Virus record (IMG/VR): IMGVR_UViG_3300024320_000041
Span: 1-24,511 of that record
Source of the DNA: a virus
Length of the DNA stretch: 24,511 nt
Strand: one strand, 5' to 3'
Positions 7,115 to 13,284 of this stretch are shown here, piece by piece (position 1 is the first letter of the stretch; each line of letters begins with the position of its first letter). Both the position numbers and the translations under genes were made by a program. The notes below the pieces were generated by a model that was not told the DNA's origin, did no database searches, and saw nothing but the letters and a program-made list of their open reading frames with translations.

Positions 7115-7371
7115 AATGTAGTTATATTTTTAGGGTTAAAATTAGAACGACCACACATAGGATATAATCTTGTATGATAAGATTCACCTTTACGTATACG
7201 TTTGTTTTTGAAAATAATATCTTCAGTTGCTACATGATCTTGTCTACCGTAGTAACCAATAATTTCTCTGTCAGCTTTTTCTAGATTTATAGAACCAATA
7301 TATTTATTGCCTTGCATATACTCTACAAAGTAACCAATGTGATCGTATTCTATTCCGTGTAATATATTCAT
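7111..7371 (-). CDS. Hypothetical phage protein
   Basis: An 86-residue, basic, mostly beta protein (MNILHGIEYDHIGYFVEYMQ, later HTRLYPMCGRSNFNPKN). No known family is recognised. It is the first gene after a promoter-like box at 7397-7404 and ends in an ATGA overlap with MazG, so it likely opens the 7371-5128 operon. Confidence 0.65.
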   Translation of the reverse strand: MNILHGIEYDHIGYFVEYMQGNKYIGSINLEKADREIIGYYGRQDHVATEDIIFKNKRIRKGESYHTRLYPMCGRSNFNPKNITTL

Positions 7372-7396
7372 GATATTTTGTTTGTTGTTAATAATG

Positions 7397-7404
7397 CTAA
7401 TATA
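7397..7404 (-). promoter_or_regulatory. Promoter -7 element candidate
   Basis: The minus strand reads TTTGTTTATATTAGCATTATT. TATATTAG (7404-7397) is one base from TAnnTTTG and shares TATATTAGCATT with the 3617-3624 element. No good TTG is seen at the usual distance upstream, so this is weaker. It lies between the hydroxymethylase stop and the next gene. Confidence 0.4.
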
Positions 7405-7426
7405 AACAAATTCTTAACATTACACA

Positions 7427-8071
7427 TTATTTTTGCATTTTATTATAGTGTCGTTTGTAAATATGTAAATTTTGAGCAAAATGAGTATAAAAACCTTGAT
7501 CAACATTTAATGCATTACACACTAGTTTATGTAACTTTAAAAAACAATAAGCATCATTACAAAATCCAAACCATAAATCATTTGATCTCATTATAACAGT
7601 CATGTGTAGCTTTTCTGAATCAGGTGTAAAGTAAAATTGAATGTTTAAAGTACATGGGGTATCTTTTGAATACAAATCATGTTCTTTAGCATCATATATA
7701 GTTATAACAGATCTTCTTGAGTACTTATCTCTTTTTAATTCATTTATAGCATAAGTTAATTGATCTTCTCTATCCCATTGGTAACCATAGTTTGAATTAA
7801 CATAGCCACGTTCGTCCATATGATTATACCATATTTTAGCAACTTTAGCTATTTCTTTAGCTGATCTATCTTTAGATAAATACCATTCCCATTCTTTTTC
7901 AGCATAATCTATCTTAAAGTTTCTCCAAGATGTTTTTACCACATGATCACTTGTGTCTGTAATAGTAAAAGATTGATTGTAAAAAGATTTTGTTCCATTA
8001 TTATCTAGTTGACTATCTAACTTTTCATAATAATATTCAAATGCTTCTGTTACTGTTTTAAATTGCCACAT
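7427..8071 (-). CDS. dCMP hydroxymethylase (thymidylate synthase fold)
   Basis: A 214-residue ThyA-fold protein. The landmarks appear in order: EWEWYLSK (60-67), VNSNYGYQW (91-99), the phosphate-binding SRRSVITIYD (118-127), the catalytic Cys in TPCTLNIQF (Cys140), MRSNDLWFGFCND (161-173) and HFAQNLHIYKRHY. Two details favour dCMP hydroxymethylase over thymidylate synthase. The catalytic Cys is followed by Thr, as I recall in T4 gp42 (MCTN), not by His. With the Gly of FGF aligned, Asp173 falls at the TS Asn177 position, replaced by Asp in T4 gp42 (FGFRND, from memory). The product would be 5-hydroxymethyl-dCMP using methylene-tetrahydrofolate. It lies two genes after a beta-glucosyltransferase. 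A thymidylate synthase remains the alternative. Confidence 0.82.
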   Translation of the reverse strand: MWQFKTVTEAFEYYYEKLDSQLDNNGTKSFYNQSFTITDTSDHVVKTSWRNFKIDYAEKEWEWYLSKDRSAKEIAKVAKIWYNHMDERGYVNSNYGYQWDREDQLTYAINELKRDKYSRRSVITIYDAKEHDLYSKDTPCTLNIQFYFTPDSEKLHMTVIMRSNDLWFGFCNDAYCFLKLHKLVCNALNVDQGFYTHFAQNLHIYKRHYNKMQK

Positions 8072-8217
8072 ATATTTTCTTTTCTTATTGGGTATTTATA
8101 GTTATCTTGTTCAAATATATAAACTATTACGCCATCATGCAAAGTTTTTTTTCCAATATACTTTCCTTTCATTGTTTGACCAGCAAATCTAAATTGCCAT
8201 AATTCTCCTATATTCAT
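8050..8217 (-). CDS. Small SH3-like/beta hypothetical protein
   Basis: A 55-residue ORF from ATG at 8217 to TAA at 8050. It overlaps the glucosyltransferase end by 29 bases and the hydroxymethylase start by 22. The sequence (MNIGELWQFRFAGQTMKGKY, then strands KTLHDGVIVYIF and YKYPIRKENI) alternates short strands as in small beta-barrel domains. Its position between two modification genes makes it part of the same operon, but no role can be assigned. Confidence 0.6.
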   Translation of the reverse strand: MNIGELWQFRFAGQTMKGKYIGKKTLHDGVIVYIFEQDNYKYPIRKENICGNLKQ

Positions 8218-9160
8218 CGTGTTGTCTTTTTATTAAATCTTCACTATAATTATTTACTAACTTTAGCACATCTTCTTTACTTTGAATATATAATAAGTCT
8301 CTTAATACATTATCTTTTATTAATTCTTTATTAGGATCAAAGCTTAAAGGTATAGCAGCTAAACAGTTAGAAGCTAATGTCTCATAAAATCTAAATGTTA
8401 CTACATTATTTTCGTGTTCTTTGTCTGCTAAAACAAGACTTACTTTGCATTGATTTAACATATCCATTAAGTCTTTATGTTTTAATTTTTTTATAAATGG
8501 AATATCTATCTTATTGGATCTATAACCTATAAAAAGATTAGAATCAGATAAAGGCATATATTTTCTTAATTGTGATTCTCTATAGCTACCTCTTCTATCT
8601 CCATAATAAACTACATCATGTTGTTTAAATGCATGTATAAATTTTGGGTTTGGAATTTTTGTTTTAAATATTCCTTTGAAATAATTAAAATAAGTAAATT
8701 CATTATATTTAGTGTCATTATAAAATTTATTAAGATCTTTACCTGGAAACAAATAAACAGCTCTAGATAATAACTCATCAAACTTTTTTACATTTTCTTC
8801 ACTTATTATAGGCCATCTATCATTTACAGCTTTTGCAGCATTGATTGGTTTTATTCTTGGATCATTACAAAGAATAGCTATTTTATTTTTATAATCACAA
8901 AGCTTAGTTATTTTTTCAACTACATCATCTCCAATAACTCCACCAAAAAAATTAGGTTGAGACAATGATAATAGTATCTTATCAAAGCTATTTAAATCAA
9001 CATCTCTTATATCAATATACTTTTTCTCATGTTTATTGGTTCTACCACTTTTACCAATATAAAATAAATCATATTTATTAGATAAATAGGTAGCTTCTAA
9101 TCCACTGTGATTATTTGCTTTACATTGTATATTATTAAAAATACTAATTATTGCTTTCAT
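8189..9160 (-). CDS. DNA beta-glucosyltransferase (T4 BGT-like, GT-B)
   Basis: A 323-residue protein collinear with my recollection of T4 beta-glucosyltransferase (351 residues). Matches in order: DVDLNSFDKILLSLSQPNFFGG (about 53-74; T4 has DVNDYD...INFFGG); LCNDPRIKP with Asp100 at the place of the T4 catalytic Asp100; YYGDRRGSYRESQ (185-197) with Arg190 and Arg194 like the UDP-binding Arg pair; and LADKEHENNVVTFRFYETLASN (about 244-265) with Arg257 and Glu260 like the T4 LRVWETMAS site. The T4 enzyme transfers glucose from UDP-glucose to 5-hydroxymethylcytosine in DNA. The adjacent hydroxymethylase supports the same substrate here, though the sugar donor could differ. Confidence 0.85.
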   Translation of the reverse strand: MKAIISIFNNIQCKANNHSGLEATYLSNKYDLFYIGKSGRTNKHEKKYIDIRDVDLNSFDKILLSLSQPNFFGGVIGDDVVEKITKLCDYKNKIAILCNDPRIKPINAAKAVNDRWPIISEENVKKFDELLSRAVYLFPGKDLNKFYNDTKYNEFTYFNYFKGIFKTKIPNPKFIHAFKQHDVVYYGDRRGSYRESQLRKYMPLSDSNLFIGYRSNKIDIPFIKKLKHKDLMDMLNQCKVSLVLADKEHENNVVTFRFYETLASNCLAAIPLSFDPNKELIKDNVLRDLLYIQSKEDVLKLVNNYSEDLIKRQHDEYRRIMAI

Positions 9161-9410
9161 TGTAATTATTTAATGATCCTAAATATGCTACTGCATCTAA
9201 TAAATTATCTTCTTTATGATTATAAGACTGTCTAGATAGTTTTAAAGCTACAAGACACATATACATATCTTGTGGTGTAATTGTTTTACCTGTAGCACCT
9301 GAAGCTATCATTGCTGCTCTTTCCATACCTTCATTAAAAGGTCCATACATTCTTTCTTTTTCTTCTGATCTTTCATTTATGATCTTATTTGCTTTGTCTA
9401 ATATATTCAT
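9144..9410 (-). CDS. DUF6378-like small protein, possible NTP-pyrophosphatase fold
   Basis: An 88-residue helical protein with the pattern I associate with DUF6378: EEKERMYGPFNEGMERAA (16-33), then GKTITPQDMYMCLVALKLSR (41-60), then HKEDNLLDAVAYLGSL (65-80). The D-N-x-x-D-x-x-x-Y ending resembles the second metal motif of MazG-like all-alpha NTP pyrophosphatases, so a nucleotide-clearing role is possible but unproven. It overlaps the beta-glucosyltransferase start by 17 bases and is coupled by ATGA to the upstream gene. It is therefore co-translated with the DNA modification genes. Confidence 0.65.
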   Translation of the reverse strand: MNILDKANKIINERSEEKERMYGPFNEGMERAAMIASGATGKTITPQDMYMCLVALKLSRQSYNHKEDNLLDAVAYLGSLNNYNESNN

Positions 9411-9592
9411 AATCTAAATGAGTTTTTTACCATTCTTATACTTGTTTTATTAAACTCTCTAACACGTTCTCTATATTTTGGATCAGTACAGTATTTTCTC
9501 ATTGCTCTAGATTCAACACATTCACCATACTTTTCTTCAAAAGCATCAATTTCTTTTAGTTTATCTTTGATCATTTGTTCAGTTATTTTCAT
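9407..9592 (-). CDS. Hypothetical small basic protein
   Basis: A 61-residue charged helical protein (MKITEQMIKDKLKEIDAFEE, then ESRAMRKYCTDPKYRERVRE). It has two Cys residues but no metal-site spacing. ATGA overlaps at both ends place it in the operon running into the glucosyltransferase. It is unrecognised. Confidence 0.6.
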   Translation of the reverse strand: MKITEQMIKDKLKEIDAFEEKYGECVESRAMRKYCTDPKYRERVREFNKTSIRMVKNSFRL

Positions 9593-9711
9593 AAACTTAT
9601 TTTTTGTTTGGCTTTTGCTTTTTCAGATTCTAAACCTCCAGAATTAATAATATTATAGAGTTCTTCCTCTGTCAGCTGCGACCAAAACCAATCGTTGTAA
9701 TCAAATTGCAT
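9589..9711 (-). CDS. Tiny hypothetical protein
   Basis: A 40-residue ORF from ATG at 9711 to TGA at 9589, with the stop overlapping the next ATG as ATGA. It starts MQFDYNDWFWSQLTEEELYN, then has a basic C-terminal helix. The Trp-rich acidic N-terminus and the exact overlap argue for a real gene. It is unrecognised. Upstream lies a weak TATATTTA box (9733-9726). Confidence 0.6.
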   Translation of the reverse strand: MQFDYNDWFWSQLTEEELYNIINSGGLESEKAKAKQKISL

Positions 9712-9738
9712 ATTGTTATTTTTTGTAAATATAAACAA

Positions 9739-9867
9739 TTATTTAACATCTTCCTCTTTTGGGAAAACTTTTTTTTCTAATTTCTCTAATCTATTCAGTG
9801 CAACTACTAAAGCTTGTTGTGTTAGCTTTAAATCGTGTTGCATTTTTATTATTGTACTTTCTTTCAT
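9739..9867 (-). CDS. Tiny coiled-coil protein
   Basis: A 42-residue ORF from ATG at 9867 to TAA at 9739. Heptad-like leucines (LKLTQQALVVALNRLEKLEK) predict a short coiled coil. The start overlaps the previous stop as ATGA. It could pair with the membrane protein encoded just before it, but no function is recognised. Confidence 0.55.
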   Translation of the reverse strand: MKESTIIKMQHDLKLTQQALVVALNRLEKLEKKVFPKEEDVK

Positions 9868-9959
9868 TTATTTTTGCTTTTATCAAAACAGTAAGCCATA
9901 CCTAGAATAAATCCAGATACTCCAATTCCTATTGAAACTAAAAAACCTGTAATAGTCAT
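9864..9959 (-). CDS. Tiny single-pass membrane protein
   Basis: A 31-residue ORF from ATG at 9959 to TGA at 9864. One membrane helix (ITGFLVSIGIGVSGFILGMA) is followed by a basic tail (DKSKNK), predicting an N-out, C-in orientation. It is coupled by ATGA to the coiled-coil ORF. A TATATTTT box lies about 30-40 bases upstream. Its small size makes the call tentative, but the composition is that of a real membrane peptide. Confidence 0.5.
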   Translation of the reverse strand: MTITGFLVSIGIGVSGFILGMAYCFDKSKNK

Positions 9960-10010
9960 AATATTTTATCTTGTTTTTATTTTTAATGTTTTTTGAAAAT
10001 ATAAATATTT

Positions 10011-10274
10011 TTATTTTTGTTGTTTGATTTTCTCAATATATAAAGTAGCATCCATCAGCTCTTCTTGTAAATGATTTAAGAACTTGTAAAATCCATCAGG
10101 GGAATCGTACAGGGTAGTTCCGTATTTCAAGATACCATCTCTACTTCTTGCCCTCATAGTATTTATAACATCTTCTACTATTGGGTCTTTCTTTATATCA
10201 TTGTGAGAATAAGTTGAATCAGCTGTCCATCTATCCTCGTTCATTTCAAACCATTTTTTTATACTATCGCTCAT
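10011..10274 (-). CDS. MazG-like all-alpha NTP pyrophosphatase-related protein
   Basis: An 87-residue protein. Residues 34-83 follow a pattern known in phage MazG-like proteins: EDVINTMRARSRDGILKYGT, a short linker, then FLNHLQEELMDATLYIEKIK with the EELxDA metal motif at 71-76. The second half of the classical MazG fold is short or absent, so it may act as a dimer or be a partial relative. It is the third NTP-pyrophosphatase-like gene within about 3.5 kb and lies upstream of the modification genes. Confidence 0.7.
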   Translation of the reverse strand: MSDSIKKWFEMNEDRWTADSTYSHNDIKKDPIVEDVINTMRARSRDGILKYGTTLYDSPDGFYKFLNHLQEELMDATLYIEKIKQQK

Positions 10275-10356
10275 TTCTTTCTTTATATGTTTTTACTATC
10301 ATTGCTTCTAACATTCTCAAAACACCGTAACCAAGTAATATTTTAAAGACCAACAT
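10264..10356 (-). CDS. Possible tiny hypothetical protein
   Basis: A 30-residue ORF from ATG at 10356 to TAG at 10264. It has a hydrophobic amphipathic N-terminus (MLVFKILLGYGVLRMLEAMI) and a basic end (KTYKERNER). It overlaps the previous gene by 14 bases and the next by 11, bridging an otherwise 68-base gap. It fits the local style of packed overlapping genes but is too short for firm support. Confidence 0.4.
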   Translation of the reverse strand: MLVFKILLGYGVLRMLEAMIVKTYKERNER

Positions 10357-10657
10357 TTAATTTAGTTCTTAATTTATCAACTTCTGTTCTTAAACGTGCT
10401 ACTTCTTGTTCAGAGCTTCTTGCTCTTTCTACTGCACGTATTTTATCACTACGGTATTCACTTAATGATTGTTCGTATAATCTTTCATTGGTTATTAAAG
10501 TGTGTACATAAAAACCAACATCTTGCCAAGAAAAATACATATCATTTAATGATTCGCTTTTTGGCTTAGCTTTTCTTGCTTTTATTATATATTCACCAAC
10601 TAAATTAAAATTAGCGTAATATTCTCCTTCCTTTAAATTGTTTAACTTTCTATTCAT
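10343..10657 (-). CDS. Hypothetical protein with C-terminal coiled coil
   Basis: A 104-residue protein. The N-terminal half (MNRKLNNLKEGEYYANFNLV, then SWQDVGFYVHTLITNERLYE) looks like a small folded domain. The C-terminal half, residues 65-102, is strongly charged with heptads (EQEVARLRTEVDKLRTKL). It overlaps the upstream gene by 8 bases. It is unrecognised; an oligomeric accessory protein is plausible. Confidence 0.6.
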   Translation of the reverse strand: MNRKLNNLKEGEYYANFNLVGEYIIKARKAKPKSESLNDMYFSWQDVGFYVHTLITNERLYEQSLSEYRSDKIRAVERARSSEQEVARLRTEVDKLRTKLNVGL

Positions 10658-11063
10658 ATTCTTTATATAATCTCTTTAATTTTGCATATACTCCATTAGT
10701 AAAGCAACTACTACATCCTGTCATTTCTTTTTTATCATTAAAAACTCTATTATAAATAGCTAGTAATTCACTTTGCATAACTCCGTTTATTGTTACAGGA
10801 TTAGCTTCAAAAAATTCATATAAGTAAATATACTCATTTTCCGATAAACAATTTGGTTTATAATAAGGAAACAAATGATTTAGTTTATCTTTTCTATCAT
10901 CACAACCACAATCTTCTCCAGCTAAAAATTTTACAGCTTTTTTAATACCAGTTGCCTTTGTTATTTTTTCTACTGTATCACCTAAACCTTTTGAATCTTC
11001 ATTAAATTTTTTTTTCCATTCTTTGTAAGCCTTAGATCTTTTATCACCTTTAAATTCTTCCAT
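10650..11063 (-). CDS. Conserved phage protein with Cys clusters
   Basis: A 137-residue protein with a basic N-terminal 35 residues, then AGEDCGCDDRKDKLNHLFPY (about 49-67) and, near residues 116-120, GCSSCF. Two C-x-C / C-x-x-C clusters with an extra Cys (YKPNC) could bind a metal such as zinc or an Fe-S centre. I have the impression that such GEDCGCD-CSSC proteins recur in flavobacterial phages next to replication genes, but no function is established that I know of. It starts 5 bases after the sigma-like gene stop. Confidence 0.6.
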   Translation of the reverse strand: MEEFKGDKRSKAYKEWKKKFNEDSKGLGDTVEKITKATGIKKAVKFLAGEDCGCDDRKDKLNHLFPYYKPNCLSENEYIYLYEFFEANPVTINGVMQSELLAIYNRVFNDKKEMTGCSSCFTNGVYAKLKRLYKEYE

Positions 11064-11068
11064 TTTTT

Positions 11069-11620
11069 TTAGTTTATTGATTCATAATTATTATCTTTAT
11101 AGTTATCCCAATCATCTTGGTATTCTTTTTTGATTCTAGTTTTCATGTTTTTTAAACTATTAAATATAGAAACCCAGCTTATTTTAGTTTCTGCTGCAAT
11201 TCCTCTTATACTTAAACCACTATCTCTATAAATCTTAAAAAGTTTTCTATTATACCAATCCCAATTTTCAATTTCTGCATCTATTAAATTACATATTTTA
11301 TTAAAAGCTATTTGCTCATCCATTTTATTATTGTCTGGAATTTGGATATAAAATTTATCATTGTTAATACTAACTTTATTAATTTTTTTCTTAGAATTAT
11401 AATATTGAAAATAAACACTCCTAAGAGTAAAAAATATATAACCTCTACTGACAACTCCATTTTTAATTATTTTATCTTCTGAACTATATTTGTAAATTAC
11501 TAAATACATTTCTTGAACGATATCTTCATAGTAATGTTTTTCACCAAAACTTTTTACTATTTTAATCCATTCATTATGCTGCTCTGCTACCTTACTGAGC
11601 CATTTTGATTTTTTATCCAT
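11069..11620 (-). CDS. Sigma-70 family-like (ECF-type) regulator
   Basis: A 183-residue protein with two sigma-like segments. YYEDIVQEMYLVIYKYS (30-46) is a region 2.1/2.2-type core-binding helix with its characteristic ED-[IV]-x-Q-E. LSIRGIAAETKISWVSIFNS (136-155) followed by LKNMKTRIKK is a region 4-type helix-turn-helix. Phage sigma-like proteins can redirect host RNA polymerase to phage promoters. The middle (80-110) is poorly conserved, so it may be only a sigma-derived DNA-binding protein. It overlaps the upstream membrane-protein gene by 34 bases. Confidence 0.65.
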   Translation of the reverse strand: MDKKSKWLSKVAEQHNEWIKIVKSFGEKHYYEDIVQEMYLVIYKYSSEDKIIKNGVVSRGYIFFTLRSVYFQYYNSKKKINKVSINNDKFYIQIPDNNKMDEQIAFNKICNLIDAEIENWDWYNRKLFKIYRDSGLSIRGIAAETKISWVSIFNSLKNMKTRIKKEYQDDWDNYKDNNYESIN

Positions 11621-11811
11621 ATAACTGTGATGCTAATTATACCAATGCAACATTGCAAGGTAATCTCTTCTAAATCCTCATATTCATCTTTGCTATATAA
11701 TGCACCAACCATAAATCCATAAATAGGACTTAATAATATAGTAGCACTTTTTATTTGTCCAATTATTAAAATTGTAAATGTTATTATAAGTAAAATTATA
11801 AAAATTGTCAA
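11587..11811 (-). CDS. Small membrane protein, two to three helices
   Basis: A 74-residue protein. Hydrophobic segments are residues 2-20 (TIFIILLIITFTILIIG), about 25-39 (ILLSPIYGFMVGAL) and about 54-66 (CCIGIISITVIWI), separated by an acidic loop SKDEYEDLEE. It is coupled by ATGA to the upstream ATPase gene and overlaps the sigma-like gene by 34 bases. The role is unknown. Confidence 0.6.
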   Translation of the reverse strand: MTIFIILLIITFTILIIGQIKSATILLSPIYGFMVGALYSKDEYEDLEEITLQCCIGIISITVIWIKNQNGSVR

Positions 11812-12716
11812 AATATTAATTTTTCTTTAGGTTGTTTTGATAAAATGTCTTTTTGCATAAACTCAAATCCAGTATTATTGATTTTCATTTTCAATCTAAT
11901 AGGTTCTTCGTGTGGTGTTGGACGACCACCTGTCTCGTTTTCTTTTACTTTTAAAATATATAAATTAGAATACATCCACTCCGTAGGATGACTTGTGTAT
12001 CTATGTATGCATATAACATCATCTGCTCTATTTCCCCATTTACCACCACCTTCTACATCAGCCATAGATAAAGGTTTAGATAAATTACCATATTCATGAT
12101 TTGCTGGATGTGTTCTTCTTAACGCTTCTGTTACACCGTGTGCATTTAAAAATATAGTTATATTATTAGTTTTAGAAAACATTCTAAACTCGCTAGCAAC
12201 TTGATAATCATACTCGTGACCACCAACAGCTTTTAACAATGTGTAATCTTTTGCTAAACTATTATAAGGGTCTACTAACAAACCGTGATAATCCCATGCA
12301 TCTTTTATTGATTGTGATTCTTTAATTAATTGCTTATAAGTATAAAGATCTTCTACATCAATAATTTTAAAATGTTTATCACACCAACTAACTGCATCTT
12401 CTATTTGACTATCAGAAGCTTCTTGAATTGGTTTTCCCATTTTAAATTCAATTATTTTTCTAACAATACTTTGTGGAGTATTTTCACTTGACCATATTAA
12501 AAACCTTAATTTATGCTTTATTGCCCAAACAACAAATAAATAACATATAACAGTTGTTTTACCTGTGTTTGCATGTCCTATTAAAAGATTAAAATTACCT
12601 TGTTTAAAACGTAAATACTCATCTATTCCTTGTACTCCAATACCAAGACCTTCTTTAACTCTTCCATACTTTACATCTAATATTTTTTCCTTAATTGCTT
12701 TGCTTTGCGCTATCAT
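11808..12716 (-). CDS. DnaB/RecA-type replicative helicase ATPase
   Basis: A 302-residue RecA-fold ATPase of the DnaB C-terminal type. It has Walker A GHANTGKTT (47-55), SSEN (76-79, placing the catalytic Glu at 78), Walker B LLVDPYNS (146-153), an IFLNAHG H-motif (188-194) and GGGKWGNRADDVICIHR (223-239) as the nucleotide-sensing arginine region. The DnaB N-terminal domain and any primase domain are missing, so it is a core helicase or a RadA-like loader; priming may come from the host. It lies downstream of SSB-like and annealing proteins, fitting a replication role. It is coupled by ATGA to the 47-residue gene. Confidence 0.82.
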   Translation of the reverse strand: MIAQSKAIKEKILDVKYGRVKEGLGIGVQGIDEYLRFKQGNFNLLIGHANTGKTTVICYLFVVWAIKHKLRFLIWSSENTPQSIVRKIIEFKMGKPIQEASDSQIEDAVSWCDKHFKIIDVEDLYTYKQLIKESQSIKDAWDYHGLLVDPYNSLAKDYTLLKAVGGHEYDYQVASEFRMFSKTNNITIFLNAHGVTEALRRTHPANHEYGNLSKPLSMADVEGGGKWGNRADDVICIHRYTSHPTEWMYSNLYILKVKENETGGRPTPHEEPIRLKMKINNTGFEFMQKDILSKQPKEKLIF

Positions 12717-12856
12717 ATTGATTGTGTTGTTTTATTGTATTTTTTTTCTACTGCTAATGAGTTTTCATCTAATTTTGGAACGTAATAACCTACAATTGGA
12801 TTTACTTTATAATTCCAAAAATCATCAGGCATTTCTCCTTCTGTTATTTTTTTCAT
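12713..12856 (-). CDS. Tiny hypothetical protein
   Basis: A 47-residue ORF from ATG at 12856 to TGA at 12713, overlapping the helicase ATG as ATGA. It reads MKKITEGEMPDDFWNYKVNP, then VGYYVPKLDENS. It is the first gene after the 12865-12937 hairpin and so leads the helicase unit. Coding is supported by the exact overlap and non-random composition; the function is unknown. Confidence 0.6.
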   Translation of the reverse strand: MKKITEGEMPDDFWNYKVNPIVGYYVPKLDENSLAVEKKYNKTTQSI

Positions 12857-12864
12857 AAATATAT

Positions 12865-12937
12865 AAAAAAAAGGGGAGTATTTTCGTTTCTTTTACATTT
12901 TAAGTAATGCAATAGGTTCTCGACAATATCCCCTTTT
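12865..12937 (-). terminator. Long-stem hairpin with U-tract (terminator or small structured RNA)
   Basis: AAAAGGGGA at 12869-12877 pairs with TCCCCTTTT at 12929-12937, and TATT at 12879-12882 pairs with AATA at 12925-12928. This makes a 13-bp stem with a single bulged base. The loop is about 42 bases and can form a small inner TTAC/GTAA stem. The minus-strand 3' side runs into T8 (12872-12865). It lies directly after the DUF3127 gene stop. It most likely ends the ERF/DUF3127 unit; the large loop is unusual for a plain terminator. Confidence 0.6.
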
Positions 12938-12940
12938 AAA

Positions 12941-13282
12941 TTAAAAATCTAAATCTACTTCTGTTTCTCTGGCAGGTTGTTGATCCTGGCTAGTAACTTC
13001 ACTATCAGTTTTAACTATTTTCCAACCGTTTATTGAATTAAAATACTTTGTTTCTCCTTGTGGATTTACCCACTCTCTACCACGTAAATTAATACCAATA
13101 CTAACAAAATCATTTTCTGCAAATTGGCTTAAATAATCAATAGAATCATTTACAAATTCAACACAAATAACTTGTGGCCAATCTGAAGATCTATCAGTTT
13201 CTAAAATTAAATTAGCTTTTTTCATTCTATCAGTAATTTGTACTGCTTTTTCTATTTTCTTAATATAACCTGTAATTTCCAT
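12941..13282 (-). CDS. DUF3127 OB-fold protein, likely single-stranded DNA-binding protein
   Basis: A 113-residue protein matching DUF3127. It has the N-terminal MEITGYIKKIEKAVQITDRM strand pair, then WPQVICVEF, NDFVSIGINLRGREW (about 59-72) and KYFNSINGWKI. DUF3127 proteins have an SSB-like OB fold. The tail (residues 92-113) is disordered and ends in the acidic-aromatic EVDLDF, like the SSB C-terminal peptide that recruits partner proteins. It begins 2 bases after the ERF gene. Its likely job is coating single strands made by the exonuclease and by replication. Confidence 0.82.
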   Translation of the reverse strand: MEITGYIKKIEKAVQITDRMKKANLILETDRSSDWPQVICVEFVNDSIDYLSQFAENDFVSIGINLRGREWVNPQGETKYFNSINGWKIVKTDSEVTSQDQQPARETEVDLDF

Positions 13283-13284
13283 TT

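Noticed and set aside
7427-8071. Plain thymidylate synthase call for the ThyA-fold protein
   Set aside because: The Cys-Thr pair, the Asp at the specificity position and the neighbouring beta-glucosyltransferase fit dCMP hydroxymethylase better, though TS is kept as the alternative.
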